NCBI RefSeq assembly: GCF_900102815.1
Contig: NZ_FNGF01000008.1
Span: 42,872-106,871, forward strand
Direction of reading: 5' to 3'
From: Glycomyces sambucus
GTDB taxonomy: Bacteria > Actinomycetota > Actinomycetes > Mycobacteriales > Micromonosporaceae
Length of the DNA stretch: 64,000 nucleotides
Part shown: positions 14,550 through 23,922 of the stretch, one piece after another
How positions within the stretch are numbered: position 1 is the first letter of the stretch
How the letters are laid out: each line of letters begins with the position of its first letter
Notes under the pieces: generated by a model
The model's input: the letters and a program-made list of their open reading frames with translations, nothing else
What the model was told of the DNA's origin: nothing
Databases searched by the model: none
Program-made: the position numbers and the translations under genes

Positions 14550-16514
14550 CTACACCTCGATCTGCGAGCCCATGATGATGGTGCGCTCGCGCGGGAGCCG
14601 GAAGTGGTCGGCGGCGTCGGCGGTGATCCGGGAGGTGGCGATGAACAGGTGCTTGCGCCACATCGCCATCGTCGGCTGGTCGCCGGGGCGGAGCTGGATC
14701 GTGGAGAGGAAGTACGTCGCCTCGTCGACGTGGAGGCTCCCCTCGTGGCGGTCCCGGTCGAGCAGCGCGAGCGCGCGCGGCACGTCCTGGACCTCCATGT
14801 AGCCGAAGCGGATCTGCACGTAGACGATGCCGTCGTCGGCGAAGCCGAGGAAGTCCTCGGAGACGCGGTCCTCGTCGCCCACGCGCGGGACCGGCTTGGT
14901 CTCGATGGAGGCGATGACGATCTGCTTGTGGCGCACGTGGTTGTGCTCCATGTTCGCGCGCAGCGCGAGCGGGGTGGTGAGCTTGCCGCGGTTGAGGAAC
15001 ACGGCGGTGCCGGGCACGCACTTGGTCTTGGGGAGCTCGGCGCGGAGCTGCTTGACGCAGGCGCGCAGCGGGCCCTCGCGGCGTTCGCGCTCGGCGGTGA
15101 CGACGCCGCGGCCCTTGCGCCACGTGACCATGACGGTGAACGCGGCGAGCCCGATGAGCAGCGGCAGCCACGCGCCGTGGACGAGCTTGGTGAAGTTCGC
15201 GGCCAGGAACAGCAGGTCGAAGCCGAGGAGGACGGCGCCGCCGGCGAGGACGAGCCACAGCGGCAGGTCCCAGCGGGACTTCGCGATGTACAGGAACAGG
15301 AGGGTCATGATCGCGATCGTCCCCATGACGGCCATGCCGTACGCGTACGCGAGCGCGTGGGAGGAGCGGAACGCGAACACGAGGGTGAGGACCGAGACCA
15401 TGAGGAGCCAGTTGATCCAGGGGACGTAGATCTGGCCGTACTGCTCGGCGGAGGTGTGGGCGATGCGCAGGCGCGGCAGGTAGCCGAGGCGCGACGCCTG
15501 GGCGGCGACGGAGTAGGCGCCGGTGATGACGGCCTGGGCGGCGATGACGGTGGCGGCGGTGGCGAGGACGAGGAGCGGCAGCCGCGCCCAGCCGGGGGCG
15601 AGGAGGAAGAAGGGGCCGGAGACGGCGCTGCCGTCCTCCAGGACCATGGCGCCCTGGCCCATGTAGTTGAGCAGGCAGGCGGGGAAGACGAGGGCGAGCC
15701 ACGCCTTGGTGATGGCGGGGCGGCCGAAGTGGCCCATGTCGGCGTAGAGCGCTTCGGCGCCGGTGACGCACAGGACGATCGCGGCGAGCGCGAAGAACGC
15801 GATGTGGAAGTGGCCGAACAGGAACTCGGCGGCGTAGACGGGGCTGAGGGCCTTGAGGATCTCGGGGTGGCCGCTGATCCCCCGGATCCCCAGGAGCGCG
15901 AGGACGCCGAACCAGGCGATCATGACCGGGCCGAAGGCGCGGCCGACGGCGGCGGTGCCTTTGCGCTGCACGACGAACAGGACCACGATGATGACGGCGG
16001 TGAGGGGGACGACGACGCCTTCGAGGCGGGGTTCGACGACGCCGATGCCCTCGACGGCGGAGAGCACGGAGATCGCGGGGGTGATCATCGAGTCGCCGAG
16101 GAACAGGGAGGCGCCGAAGATGCCGAGCGCGGCGAGGGTGAGGGCGGCCTTGCGTCCCCGCTGCTGCTTCCAGCGGTGGAGGAGGGTGATGAGGGCCATG
16201 ATGCCGCCCTCGCCGTCGTTGTCGACGCGCATCGCGAGGAGGACGTAGGTGACGGTGACGATGACGACCATCGACCAGAACATCAGCGAGACCACGCCGT
16301 AGATGCTCGCCTCCGTGACGGGCACGGGGTGCGGGTCGGCGGGGTTGAACACGGTCTGGAGGGCGTAGATGGGGCTGGTGCCGATGTCGCCGAAGACGAC
16401 GCCGAGGGCGCCGACGACGAGCGCGAGGCGGGTGGCGTGGCGGACGCCGTGCCCTGCGGGGGGCTCGGCGCCGGTCGCGAGTCCGGGCTGACTCGCACTG
16501 CCGGCGGCGGTCAC
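14550..16514 (-). CDS. kup: KUP-family potassium uptake transporter
   Basis: A 654-residue K+/H+ symporter with the N-terminal signature [20 protein letters not shown], about 12 membrane helices up to residue 455, and a cytoplasmic C-terminal domain of 190 residues ([32 protein letters not shown]) typical of the family. GTG start with GGAGAG 6 bases upstream. It converges on prpR with only 14 bases between stop codons. No c-di-AMP riboswitch motif is recognisable in its leader. Confidence 0.95.
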   Translation of the reverse strand: MTAAGSASQPGLATGAEPPAGHGVRHATRLALVVGALGVVFGDIGTSPIYALQTVFNPADPHPVPVTEASIYGVVSLMFWSMVVIVTVTYVLLAMRVDNDGEGGIMALITLLHRWKQQRGRKAALTLAALGIFGASLFLGDSMITPAISVLSAVEGIGVVEPRLEGVVVPLTAVIIVVLFVVQRKGTAAVGRAFGPVMIAWFGVLALLGIRGISGHPEILKALSPVYAAEFLFGHFHIAFFALAAIVLCVTGAEALYADMGHFGRPAITKAWLALVFPACLLNYMGQGAMVLEDGSAVSGPFFLLAPGWARLPLLVLATAATVIAAQAVITGAYSVAAQASRLGYLPRLRIAHTSAEQYGQIYVPWINWLLMVSVLTLVFAFRSSHALAYAYGMAVMGTIAIMTLLFLYIAKSRWDLPLWLVLAGGAVLLGFDLLFLAANFTKLVHGAWLPLLIGLAAFTVMVTWRKGRGVVTAERERREGPLRACVKQLRAELPKTKCVPGTAVFLNRGKLTTPLALRANMEHNHVRHKQIVIASIETKPVPRVGDEDRVSEDFLGFADDGIVYVQIRFGYMEVQDVPRALALLDRDRHEGSLHVDEATYFLSTIQLRPGDQPTMAMWRKHLFIATSRITADAADHFRLPRERTIIMGSQIEV

Positions 16515-16856
16515 TGCTGTCTCTCCTGTCCGAGCGGGCGGACCTGCGGGCGGGCACCCTCGGTCCGGTCCGACCGATGCACGATACCTCGCGCAGCGCC
16601 CTCGCCGACCTGGAGTGGCGGAGCGCTCACGCCTGGGCGGCGGGGGCCGTTGCCGCGGATCACAGCGCCGCGGACCGGACCGCCGGCCGCGAGCGGACCG
16701 CCGGAGCGCACCCTGAAGGCCGCCTTCACCTCTGGGTAAGGGCCCCCGGTTGCAACGCTAGCCTGGGGCACCTGAAGCGGAGCTGAAGCCGGTTGACAAA
16801 GTTTGGCGACACAACTTAGTCTTGGCCGTCCGCGCGCCACCACCGAGGGAGCCTCC
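16515..16856. promoter_or_regulatory. divergent kup / GH43 intergenic region with a strong rightward promoter
   Basis: The 342-base gap holds no convincing gene. Near its right end a plus-strand promoter reads TTGACA (16793-16798), a 17-base spacer and TTAGTC (16816-16821). Short inverted arms aagtt and aactt inside it could bind a xylose- or oligosaccharide-responsive repressor. An ATG at 16803 lies inside this promoter, which argues that the GH43 start is downstream. I see no clear structure in the remaining, kup-proximal part. Confidence 0.6.
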
Positions 16857-18359
16857 TTGAGCCGTCCGACCGTGTCCGCCGCCGAGTACCCGATCGTCCC
16901 CGGATTCCACCCCGACCCCACCGTCTGCCGGGTCGGCGAGGACTACTACCTGGCCCACTCCAGCTTCGAGTACTTCCCCGGAGCGCCGGTCTTCCACAGC
17001 CGCGACCTCGTGTCGTGGACCCGCATCGGCAACATCCTCGACCGCCGCGGCCAGTTCCTGCGCGGCGACGGCCGCCCCTCCGGCGGCATCTACGGCTCGA
17101 CCCTGCGCCACCACGACGGCCGGTTCTACTTCGTCACCACGAACGTCGGCGACGCCGGGTCGGGCCAGACCATCGTGTCGACCGAGGACCCCGCGGGCGT
17201 GTGGAGCGACCCGGTCTTCGTCCCCGAGGCGGTCGGCATCGACCCCGACCTCGCCTGGGACGAGGACGGCACCTGCTACCTCACCTGGACCGGCGCGGTC
17301 AACGGTGAGAACGGCGTCTGGCAGGGCCGCCTCGACATGAAGACCGGCACGTTCGAGGCCCCGCCGTACCTCGTGTGGCAGGGCACGGGCCTCGCGCACC
17401 CCGAAGCGCCGCACCTGTACCGGATCGGCGGACGCTGGTACCTGCTCCTCGCCGAGGGCGGCACCGAGCGCGGCCACGCGGTCACGATCGCGCGCGCCGA
17501 CCGCCCCGAGGGCCCGTACGAGGCGTGCCCGCACAACCCCGTCCTCACGCACCGCTCCACCCCGCACCCGGTGCAGAACACCGGCCACGCCGACCTGGTC
17601 GAGACGGCCGACGGCGGCTGGGCCGCGGTCTACCTGGCGGTGCGCCCGGGCGGGTTCACGCCCTCGTTCCACGTGCTCGGCCGCGAGACGTTCCTGGCCG
17701 GGGTCGACTGGGTCGACGGCTGGCCCGTCGTCGACGAGAACCGCTACGAGTTCACCCCCGACGACACCGCCTTCGAGGACGACTTCACCGCGCCGTCCCT
17801 GGGGCCGCGCTGGGTCTCGCCGTCGAGCGAACCGGCGAAGATCGCCTCGCCGCGTCCGGAAGGCGGCCTGGACCTGCGGGAGCCGGGCGACGGCTCGCCG
17901 GGCCTGCTGTGCACCCGGGTCACGGACCTGCGCTGGGAGGCCGAGGCGGTCTTCTCCGGCTCGGGCCGGTTCGAGGTCCGCATCGACGACCGCCACCGCT
18001 ACGGCCTGGTGTTCGCGGACGGCACCGTCCGCGCCGAGGCCCGCATCGGCGGCGTCCGGGCCGACCTCGGCGCGGCGGCGGTCGGGAGCGGCACGGCTGA
18101 AGGCAGCACGGTTGACGGCCATGCGATCGGGGGCGACGTGGTGCTGCGCCTCGCCGCGGTCGAATGCGAGGCCGAGACCATGACGGCCTACGGCCCCGAC
18201 GACATCGTGCTCTCGGTGAACGGCACCGAACTCGCGCGCCTCGACGGCCGCTACCTCTCCACCGAGGTCGCGGCCGGGTTCACCGGCCGAATGCTCGGCG
18301 TCGGCGCGGCCGGAAGCGAACCCTCGGTCCTGCACCGGTTCCGGTACACGCCCGGCTAG
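16857..18359 (+). CDS. GH43 beta-xylosidase / alpha-L-arabinofuranosidase
   Basis: A 500-residue five-bladed beta-propeller glycosidase with a C-terminal concanavalin-like beta-sandwich (about 310-500), the layout of GH43 beta-xylosidases. The catalytic base Asp sits in GFHPDPTVCRVGEDYYL near the N-terminus, a second Asp in IDPDLAWDEDG, and the acid Glu in HPEAPHLYRIGG. No signal peptide is present, so it should act on imported xylo-oligosaccharides. I prefer the TTG at 16857, with GGGAG 5 bases upstream; the earlier ATG at 16803 lies within the predicted promoter. The activity (xylosidase against arabinofuranosidase) is not settled by sequence alone. Confidence 0.88.
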   Translation: MSRPTVSAAEYPIVPGFHPDPTVCRVGEDYYLAHSSFEYFPGAPVFHSRDLVSWTRIGNILDRRGQFLRGDGRPSGGIYGSTLRHHDGRFYFVTTNVGDAGSGQTIVSTEDPAGVWSDPVFVPEAVGIDPDLAWDEDGTCYLTWTGAVNGENGVWQGRLDMKTGTFEAPPYLVWQGTGLAHPEAPHLYRIGGRWYLLLAEGGTERGHAVTIARADRPEGPYEACPHNPVLTHRSTPHPVQNTGHADLVETADGGWAAVYLAVRPGGFTPSFHVLGRETFLAGVDWVDGWPVVDENRYEFTPDDTAFEDDFTAPSLGPRWVSPSSEPAKIASPRPEGGLDLREPGDGSPGLLCTRVTDLRWEAEAVFSGSGRFEVRIDDRHRYGLVFADGTVRAEARIGGVRADLGAAAVGSGTAEGSTVDGHAIGGDVVLRLAAVECEAETMTAYGPDDIVLSVNGTELARLDGRYLSTEVAAGFTGRMLGVGAAGSEPSVLHRFRYTPG

Positions 18360-18468
18360 ACGGGCAGCGGAGGCCGACTGCGCGGCCCGAGACCCGGAGC
18401 GTTTCGGCACCGTTCTGCCGAACCCGGCCCGGGAGCGTTCCGCGACAGCGCACCCCGACAGCGCGAAC

Positions 18469-18501
18469 CGGCCCGCGGACACCATCGGTGTCCGCGGGCC
18501 G
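18469..18501. terminator. bidirectional terminator hairpin
   Basis: A perfect 15-bp stem with a 3-base loop stands between the convergent GH43 and universal stress protein genes. Confidence 0.8.
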
Positions 18502-18542
18502 TTCCACGCGGCGCGGGCCCGCCCTGCGGACGGGCCGGGCCG

Positions 18543-19010
18543 CTACGACTCCTGCTCCTGCTCCGTCAGGTCGCGGACCACGACCACCGGGCACGGGGCG
18601 TGCGAGACGCAGTACTGGCTGACCGAGCCGACGAGCGTCCCCACGAACCCGCCGTGCCCGCGCGAGCCGACGACCAGCAGCGACGCGCCTTCGGCGGCGT
18701 CGATGAGGACCCGGGCCGGATGCCCGGCGACGGTGTTCTGGAGGACCCGGACGCCCGGGTCGTTCACGGTGGCGAGTTCGACCGCGCGCGCCAGCGACTC
18801 CTTCGCGGCGGCCTCGAACTCCTCGCTGCTGGGGAGCGTCATCACCATGCCCGTGCCGTACGCGGCGGGCACCTCCCAGGCGTGCAGCGCTTCGAGGTCG
18901 GCGCCGGTGAGCGCCGCTTCGCGCAGGGCCCATTCGAGCGCCCGCAGGGACGCGGGCGAGCCGTCGACGCCGACGACGATGCGCTCCGGCTTGCTCTCCG
19001 AGACGTCCAT
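18543..19010 (-). CDS. universal stress protein (UspA family)
   Basis: A 155-residue single-domain Usp. The N-terminal strand IVVGVDGSPASLRALEWAL and the C-terminal ATP-binding pattern G-x2-G-x9-G-S (GSRGHGGFVGTLVGSVS) are both intact, so it is the ATP-binding type. ATG 19010 is preceded by GGAAGGAG. It is divergent from an arginine antiporter/deiminase pair; Usp genes near arginine deiminase genes are often linked to low-oxygen or dormancy responses, which is inference here. Confidence 0.92.
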   Translation of the reverse strand: MDVSESKPERIVVGVDGSPASLRALEWALREAALTGADLEALHAWEVPAAYGTGMVMTLPSSEEFEAAAKESLARAVELATVNDPGVRVLQNTVAGHPARVLIDAAEGASLLVVGSRGHGGFVGTLVGSVSQYCVSHAPCPVVVVRDLTEQEQES

Positions 19011-19352
19011 GTCCGCTCCTTCCGTCAGGCCCCTCGTTGCGGGGGACCCATCGGATACCCCGCCCGGGCGTGTCCGAATCCGATCCCGGACGACGCCACA
19101 ACCGCCCCACCCGGAGTGCTCCACCCGCGCCGCACCCCCCTTGCCGCACCTCACCTCACCTCTCTGCACCTCCACCCCACCTCCACCCCGCCCCGCGCCT
19201 CCACCCCACCGCCGCCATACCGCTCCCGAACCTCCACCGAACCTCCCGAGGGATCGGCGCGAATCGCGGCCCCGGCGCCCGGACCGGAGCTATATTCAGG
19301 CCCAGCGCCCGTCCGGACACCCGAGACCGCGGGCAGGACCTGCGAGGACGCC
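19011..19352. promoter_or_regulatory. divergent usp / arginine operon intergenic region
   Basis: The 342-base gap contains a pyrimidine-rich low-complexity block (about 19115-19220) of repeated cacctc and ccaccc words. A -10-like TATATT (19291-19296) lies about 57 bases before the antiporter ATG, without a recognisable -35. I see no FNR/CRP-type palindrome. Confidence 0.4.
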
Positions 19353-20792
19353 ATGGCGCACGACTCCGCGGCCGAGGCCCGCCCCGCGGTGAAACTCGCG
19401 TTCTGGACCCTCACCTCCATGGTCGTCGGCTCCATGGTCGGCGCCGGCGTCTTCTCGCTCCCCTCCCGGTTCGCGCAGCAGACCGGCGTCGCGGGCGCGC
19501 TCATCTCGTGGGCCGTCGCCGGCACCGGCATGCTCATGCTCGCGTTCGTGTTCCAGCAGCTCGCGGTCCGCCGCCCCGACCTCGACGCGGGCGTCTACGC
19601 CTACGCGAAGGCCGGCTTCGGCGAGTACCCCGGCTTCTTCGCCGCGTTCGGCTACTGGGCCAGCGCCTGCGTCGGCAACGTGACCTACTGGGTCCTCATC
19701 ATGTCCACGATCGGCGCGATCGCGCCCGCGCTCGGCGAGGGCGACACGGTCCTGGCGATCGCCCTCTCCTCGGCGGGCCTGTGGGGGTTCTTCCTCCTCA
19801 TCAAGCGCGGCGTCAAGGAGGCGGCGGCGATCAACCGGATCGTCACGGTCGCCAAGCTCATCCCGATCGCGGTGTTCGTGATCCTCGCGCTGTTCCTCCT
19901 CGACCCGGCCGCGCTGGCCGCGAACTGGGGCGGCGATGACTACGCGGGTTCGCTGTTCAGCCAGGTCAAGGGCACGATGCTCGCCACGGTGTTCGTGTTC
20001 CTCGGGGTCGAGGGCGCGAGCGTCTACTCCCGGCACGCGAAGCGCCGCGAGGACGTCGGGCGGGCCACGGTCACGGGGTTCCTGTCGGTGTTCGCGGTGT
20101 TCGCGTCGGTCACGATCGTGTCCTACGGGATCATGCCGATGGACGAGATCGCGGAGCTGCGCCAGCCGTCGATGGCCGGGGTCCTGGAGCACGCGGTCGG
20201 CACGTGGGGCATGGTCTTCGTCAGCGTCGGCCTCATCGTCTCGGTGCTCGGCGCGTACCTGGCGTGGACGCTCATGGCGGCCGAGGTCCTGTTCGTGGCC
20301 GCGAAGGACAAGGACATGCCGCGGTTCCTCGCCCGGTCGACGGGCGAGGACGTGCCGGTGCCGGCGCTGGCGCTGTCGACGGCGCTGAGCCAGGTGTTCC
20401 TGGTGGTCACGTACTTCTCCGACGACGCGTTCACGTTCGCGCTCGACCTCACGAGCGCGCTGACGCTCATCCCGTTCCTGCTCGCGACCCTGTTCGCGGT
20501 GAAGGTGGCGACGGGCAGGGACCCGGAGGCGGCGGGCCGGGGCACGGGCGGCGCGGTGGTGATCGCGCTGCTCGCGGTGGTGTACACGGCGTTCCTACTG
20601 TTCGCGGCGGGCCTGAAGTTCGTGCTGGTGTCGTTCATCGTGTACGCGCCGGCGACGATCCTGTTCGTCATGACCCGCCGCGAGCAGGGCCGGCGCCTGT
20701 TCGGGCCCGGCGAGGCGGTGCTCCTGGCCGTCTCGGTCGCGGGCGCGGCGGCCGGGATCGTCGCGCTCGCACTGGACTGGATCGAACTGTGA
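19353..20792 (+). CDS. arcD: APC-family arginine/ornithine antiporter-like permease
   Basis: A 479-residue amino-acid permease with about 12 membrane helices. The first helix carries the substrate-backbone motif [14 protein letters not shown] of APC transporters, and the overall pattern ([47 protein letters not shown]) matches ArcD/YdgI arginine:ornithine antiporters. Substrate assignment rests on the arginine deiminase gene 17 bases downstream. ArcD exchanges external arginine for ornithine, so it normally needs an ornithine transcarbamoylase, which is not seen here. Confidence 0.87.
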   Translation: MAHDSAAEARPAVKLAFWTLTSMVVGSMVGAGVFSLPSRFAQQTGVAGALISWAVAGTGMLMLAFVFQQLAVRRPDLDAGVYAYAKAGFGEYPGFFAAFGYWASACVGNVTYWVLIMSTIGAIAPALGEGDTVLAIALSSAGLWGFFLLIKRGVKEAAAINRIVTVAKLIPIAVFVILALFLLDPAALAANWGGDDYAGSLFSQVKGTMLATVFVFLGVEGASVYSRHAKRREDVGRATVTGFLSVFAVFASVTIVSYGIMPMDEIAELRQPSMAGVLEHAVGTWGMVFVSVGLIVSVLGAYLAWTLMAAEVLFVAAKDKDMPRFLARSTGEDVPVPALALSTALSQVFLVVTYFSDDAFTFALDLTSALTLIPFLLATLFAVKVATGRDPEAAGRGTGGAVVIALLAVVYTAFLLFAAGLKFVLVSFIVYAPATILFVMTRREQGRRLFGPGEAVLLAVSVAGAAAGIVALALDWIEL

Positions 20793-20809
20793 CCCTTGGA
20801 GGCACCGCA

Positions 20810-22051
20810 ATGACCGCTGACTACGGCGTCCACTCCGAGGTGGGCCGGCTGCGCAAGGTCCTCGTCTGCCGGCCGGGCCTGGCCCACCGGCGGCTGACGC
20901 CCACGAACGCCGACGGGCTGCTCTTCGACGACGTCATGTGGGTCGAGAACGCGCAGCGCGACCACGCCGACTTCGTGGACGAGATGCGCGGCAGGGGCGT
21001 CGAGGTCGTGGAGCTGCACGAGCTGCTGGCGGCGACGATGGCCGACCCGGCGGCGCGGTCGTGGCTGCTGGACCGCAAGATCACCCCGAACGAGGTGGGC
21101 CTGGGCCTGGTGGACCCGACCCGGGAGTTCCTGGAGTCGCTGGGGCCCATGGACCTCGCGGAGTTCCTCATCGGCGGGATGTCGACCGCTGACCTGCCCG
21201 GGGACCTGCGGCCGCCTTATGTGGCGCTGGCGCGGGAGTCGACGGGCGCGCGCGAGTACCTGATGCCGCCGCTGCCGAACACGCTGTACACGCGGGACAC
21301 GACCTGCTGGCTGTACGGGGGGCTGACGCTGAACCCGCTGTACTGGCCGGCGCGGCACGACGAGACGCTGCTGATGAAGGCGGTGTACACGTTCCACCCG
21401 GACTTCACGGGGTCGACGGTGTGGTGGGGCGACCCGGACGAGACCTGGGGGCAGGCGACGTTCGAGGGCGGCGACATCATGCCGGTGGGCGGCGGCGTGG
21501 TGCTCATGGGCATGAGCGAGCGCACCTCGCGGCAGGCGATCACGCAGGTCGCGCGGGCCCTGTTCGCGCGGGGCGCGGCCGAGCGGGTCGTGGTGGCGGG
21601 CATGCCGAAGCTGCGGGCGGCGATGCACCTGGACACGGTGTTCACGTTCGCCGACCGCGACGTGGTGACGCTGTACCCGAAGATCATGGACGCGGTGCAC
21701 GCGTTCTCGCTGTACCCGGCCGACCGCGAGCCGGGCCTGGAGCTGGTCGACCACGGCTCGGCGGCGTTCACCGACGTGGTCGCGGAGGCCCTGGGGCTGC
21801 CGGGGCTGCGGGTGATCGAGACGGGCGGCGACGTGTACGCCTCCGAACGGCAGCAGTGGGACTCGGGGAACAACGCGGTCGCGCTGGAGCCGGGCGTGGT
21901 CATGACCTACGACCGGAACACGCAGACGAACACGCTGCTGCGCAAGGCCGGGATCGAGGTCGTCACGATCGTCGGCGCCGAACTCGGGCGCGGACGCGGC
22001 GGCGGCCACTGCATGACCTGCCCGATCGTCCGCGACCCGGTCGACTTCTGA
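20810..22051 (+). CDS. arcA: arginine deiminase
   Basis: A 413-residue enzyme hydrolysing arginine to citrulline and ammonia. The guanidino-group-modifying fold signatures are present: FEGGDIM, the catalytic His in MHLDTVFTF, and the terminal [13 protein letters not shown] with the nucleophile Cys401. The length is typical of bacterial ArcA. GGAGG lies 8 bases before the ATG. It is coupled to the upstream antiporter, but the rest of the deiminase pathway (ornithine carbamoyltransferase, carbamate kinase) is absent from this locus; the next gene is an unrelated sigma factor. Confidence 0.95.
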   Translation: MTADYGVHSEVGRLRKVLVCRPGLAHRRLTPTNADGLLFDDVMWVENAQRDHADFVDEMRGRGVEVVELHELLAATMADPAARSWLLDRKITPNEVGLGLVDPTREFLESLGPMDLAEFLIGGMSTADLPGDLRPPYVALARESTGAREYLMPPLPNTLYTRDTTCWLYGGLTLNPLYWPARHDETLLMKAVYTFHPDFTGSTVWWGDPDETWGQATFEGGDIMPVGGGVVLMGMSERTSRQAITQVARALFARGAAERVVVAGMPKLRAAMHLDTVFTFADRDVVTLYPKIMDAVHAFSLYPADREPGLELVDHGSAAFTDVVAEALGLPGLRVIETGGDVYASERQQWDSGNNAVALEPGVVMTYDRNTQTNTLLRKAGIEVVTIVGAELGRGRGGGHCMTCPIVRDPVDF

Positions 22052-22107
22052 CAGGAGCGCGCCGCGCGACGTCGCGCCGGTCCCTCCGAAACGGGCCGGA
22101 CCGTCCG

Positions 22108-22133
22108 GTCACATCCGCGCCCGCCCGTGCGTC
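22108..22133 (+). promoter_or_regulatory. candidate ECF41-type autoregulated promoter
   Basis: GTCACA (22108-22113), a 16-base spacer and CGTC (22130-22133) resemble the TGTCACA / CGTC promoter recognised by ECF41 sigma factors. It lies 37 bases upstream of the ATG of just such a sigma factor gene. Confidence 0.5.
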
Positions 22134-22169
22134 ATAAGGTCGTACACCTGAACGGGGAAGGGACCGGAC

Positions 22170-23057
22170 ATGACCGACGACCAGTGGCTCGCACGCCGAT
22201 TCGAGGACGACCGACCGCGGTTGGTGGCGGTGGCGTTCCGGATGCTCGGGTCCTCGGGCGAGGCCGAGGACGCCGTCCAGGAGGCGTGGTTCCGCCTGGC
22301 CGCCAGCGACACCGAGCGGATCGTGAACCTCTCCGGGTGGCTGACGACCGTGGTGGGCCGGGTGTGCCTGGACCAGTTGCGGCGCCGCAAGTCCCGGGCC
22401 GAGCAGCCGATCCCCGAGACCGGGCCGGAGCCGACCGCGCTGCCGACCCTGGCCGGGGCGCCGGTCGACCCCGAGTCCGAGGCGGTCATGGCCGACTCGG
22501 TGGGGCTCGCGCTCCTGGTGGTGCTGGAGACCCTGGAGCCGGCCGAGCGGTTGGCGTTCGTGCTGCACGACATGTTCGGAGTGCCGTTCGACGAGATCGC
22601 CCAGATCGTCGACCGGACCCCCGCGGCGGCGAGGAAGCTCGCGAGCCGGGCCCGCGCCCGGGTGCGGGGGACGGGCGAGCCGGAGCACCGGGACACGGCG
22701 CGCCAGCGCGCGGTGGTCGAGGCGTTCATGTCGGCGGCGCGCGAAGGGGACTTCGACGCCCTGGTGTCGGTGCTCGACCCGGACGTGACCCTGCGGACCG
22801 ACGCGGCCGGGGTCGGGACGATCCTGCGCGGCGCGGCGACGATCGCGGGCGGTGCGGTGACGTTCGCGGCCATGGCGACCCAGGCGCAGCTGGTGCTCGT
22901 GGACGGGCGGATCGGGACGGTCTCGTCGGTGCCGGGCCAGCCGCTGCCCACGCGGGTGCTGGTCTTCACGGTGGAGGACGGGCGGATCACGGCCTTGGAG
23001 GGGATCACGGACGCGGCCCGCATCCGCGGCATGGAGATGACGCTGCTCGACGTCTGA
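22170..23057 (+). CDS. ECF41/SigJ-like sigma factor with SnoaL-like C-terminal domain
   Basis: A 295-residue extracytoplasmic-function sigma factor. Region 2 (about 8-75, VAFRMLGSSGEAEDAVQEAWFRL) and region 4 (about 115-165, FDEIAQIVDRTPAAARKLASRAR) are followed by an NTF2/SnoaL-like domain (about 178-290) that in ECF41 and SigJ proteins regulates the core in place of a separate anti-sigma factor. Genes of this group usually sit beside an oxidoreductase or carboxymuconolactone decarboxylase target; none is adjacent here. The start ATG is preceded by GGGAAGGG. A matching promoter motif lies upstream, suggesting autoregulation. Confidence 0.9.
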   Translation: MTDDQWLARRFEDDRPRLVAVAFRMLGSSGEAEDAVQEAWFRLAASDTERIVNLSGWLTTVVGRVCLDQLRRRKSRAEQPIPETGPEPTALPTLAGAPVDPESEAVMADSVGLALLVVLETLEPAERLAFVLHDMFGVPFDEIAQIVDRTPAAARKLASRARARVRGTGEPEHRDTARQRAVVEAFMSAAREGDFDALVSVLDPDVTLRTDAAGVGTILRGAATIAGGAVTFAAMATQAQLVLVDGRIGTVSSVPGQPLPTRVLVFTVEDGRITALEGITDAARIRGMEMTLLDV

Positions 23058-23109
23058 GGCGGCCCGCGCTCGCGGCGCCGACTCACCGGATCGTGCCGTC
23101 TCTCGATTT

Positions 23110-23152
23110 TCGATCGGTATCTATTGACTCTCGATAGATACCGATCGAGAAT
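23110..23152. promoter_or_regulatory. promoter of the DUF2975/XRE operon overlapped by a long inverted repeat
   Basis: Perfect 15-bp arms (tcgatcggtatctat at 23110-23124, complement at 23134-23148) flank 9 bases. They cover a promoter of TTGACT (23124-23129), a 17-base spacer and GAGAAT (23147-23152), immediately before the ATG at 23159. The small XRE protein of the operon, or another repressor, is the likely binder. Confidence 0.75.
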
Positions 23153-23158
23153 CGATGC

Positions 23159-23647
23159 ATGAACGCATTCCTCATCCTGATGCTGCGGATGGCCCTCGCC
23201 GCCGCCTTCCTCGCCGGACTGTTCGGTCAGGTCATGGTCGTGCCGAACTCGCTCGCCGAGGACGTCACGAACGCCTACGGCCCCGAGATGGCCACCGCGC
23301 TCGTGCCCGCCGCCATCGCGGGCATCGCCTGCGTGCAGGTCGTGCTCGTCGCGACCTGGCGCCTGCTCGGCATGATCGACGGCGACGCGATCTTCAGCGA
23401 GCGGTCCTTCCGCTGGGTCGACGTCGTCGTCTGGGCCGCCCTCGCCGCCATGGTGATCGCCCTGCTCACCGCCGCCTACATCTTCGTGTTCGGGAGCGGC
23501 GCCGACGAGATGCGCCTCCTGGGCGACATCGGCGGGCTCGTGGTCTGCGCCGGCGGCGGTGCGGCCTTCGCGATGTTCACCCTCATCATGAAGGGCCTGC
23601 TGCGCAAGGCCACCGAGCTGCGGACCGAGATGGCCGGGGTCGTCTGA
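23159..23647 (+). CDS. DUF2975 membrane protein
   Basis: A 162-residue protein with four predicted membrane helices (about 5-27, 45-70, 88-113, 122-145). The region IDGDAIFSERSFRWVD is the DUF2975 signature (a short 'PF' or 'IFS' loop between helices 2 and 3). Function is unknown for the family. The family is typically encoded with a YozG-type mini-XRE regulator, exactly as here, where stop and start overlap (TGATG). The message would have a very short leader given the promoter position. Confidence 0.85.
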   Translation: MNAFLILMLRMALAAAFLAGLFGQVMVVPNSLAEDVTNAYGPEMATALVPAAIAGIACVQVVLVATWRLLGMIDGDAIFSERSFRWVDVVVWAALAAMVIALLTAAYIFVFGSGADEMRLLGDIGGLVVCAGGGAAFAMFTLIMKGLLRKATELRTEMAGVV

Positions 23648-23859
23648 TGGCCATCGCGGTCGACATCGACGTGCTCCTCGCCGAGCGCGGCATGTCCGTG
23701 GGCGAGTTCGCCGAGGCCGTGGGGATCAGCCCCGCGAACGTCGCGGTCCTCAAGAACGGCCGCGCGAAGGCGGTCCGGTTCTCCACCCTCGAAGCGATCT
23801 GCCGCGTCCTCCAGTGCCAGCCCGGCGACGTGCTCCGCTGGGTCCCCGACGGGGAATGA
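23647..23859 (+). CDS. YozG-like small XRE-family regulator
   Basis: A 70-residue protein that is essentially one helix-turn-helix (VLLAERGMSVGEFAEAVGISPANVAVLKNGRAKAVRFSTL, in two parts), ending CQPGDVLRWVPDG, a hallmark of YozG-like Cro/C1 mini-regulators. It is coupled to the DUF2975 gene by a one-base TGATG overlap. It probably regulates that operon through the inverted repeat at its promoter. Confidence 0.9.
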   Translation: MAIAVDIDVLLAERGMSVGEFAEAVGISPANVAVLKNGRAKAVRFSTLEAICRVLQCQPGDVLRWVPDGE

Positions 23860-23885
23860 GCACGTGACTGCGGGCACAGGCCAAC

Positions 23886-23911
23886 GGCGGCACCGGGGTT
23901 CCGGTGCCGCC
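23886..23911. terminator. bidirectional terminator hairpin
   Basis: A perfect 11-bp stem (ggcggcaccgg, 23886-23896) with loop ggtt separates the convergent XRE and aldo-keto reductase genes. Confidence 0.75.
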
Positions 23912-23922
23912 GCCTCGTGCGT

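Noticed and set aside
11479-16557. A 1692-residue open frame on the minus strand
   Set aside because: Only its C-terminal 499 residues are PrpD. The rest is the opposite-strand or off-frame reading of prpR and kup, kept open by high GC.
14550-16739. Long Asp/Glu/Val/Gly-rich frame on the plus strand opposite kup
   Set aside because: The antisense third-position complement of a real membrane protein gives such composition; no domain, start or ribosome site supports it.
16515-16800. c-di-AMP (ydaO-type) riboswitch upstream of kup
   Set aside because: None of the conserved blocks of that aptamer could be found on the minus strand of the kup leader.
19115-19220. CRISPR-like repeat block
   Set aside because: The cacctc/ccaccc words are irregular low-complexity pyrimidine tract without spacers of regular length.
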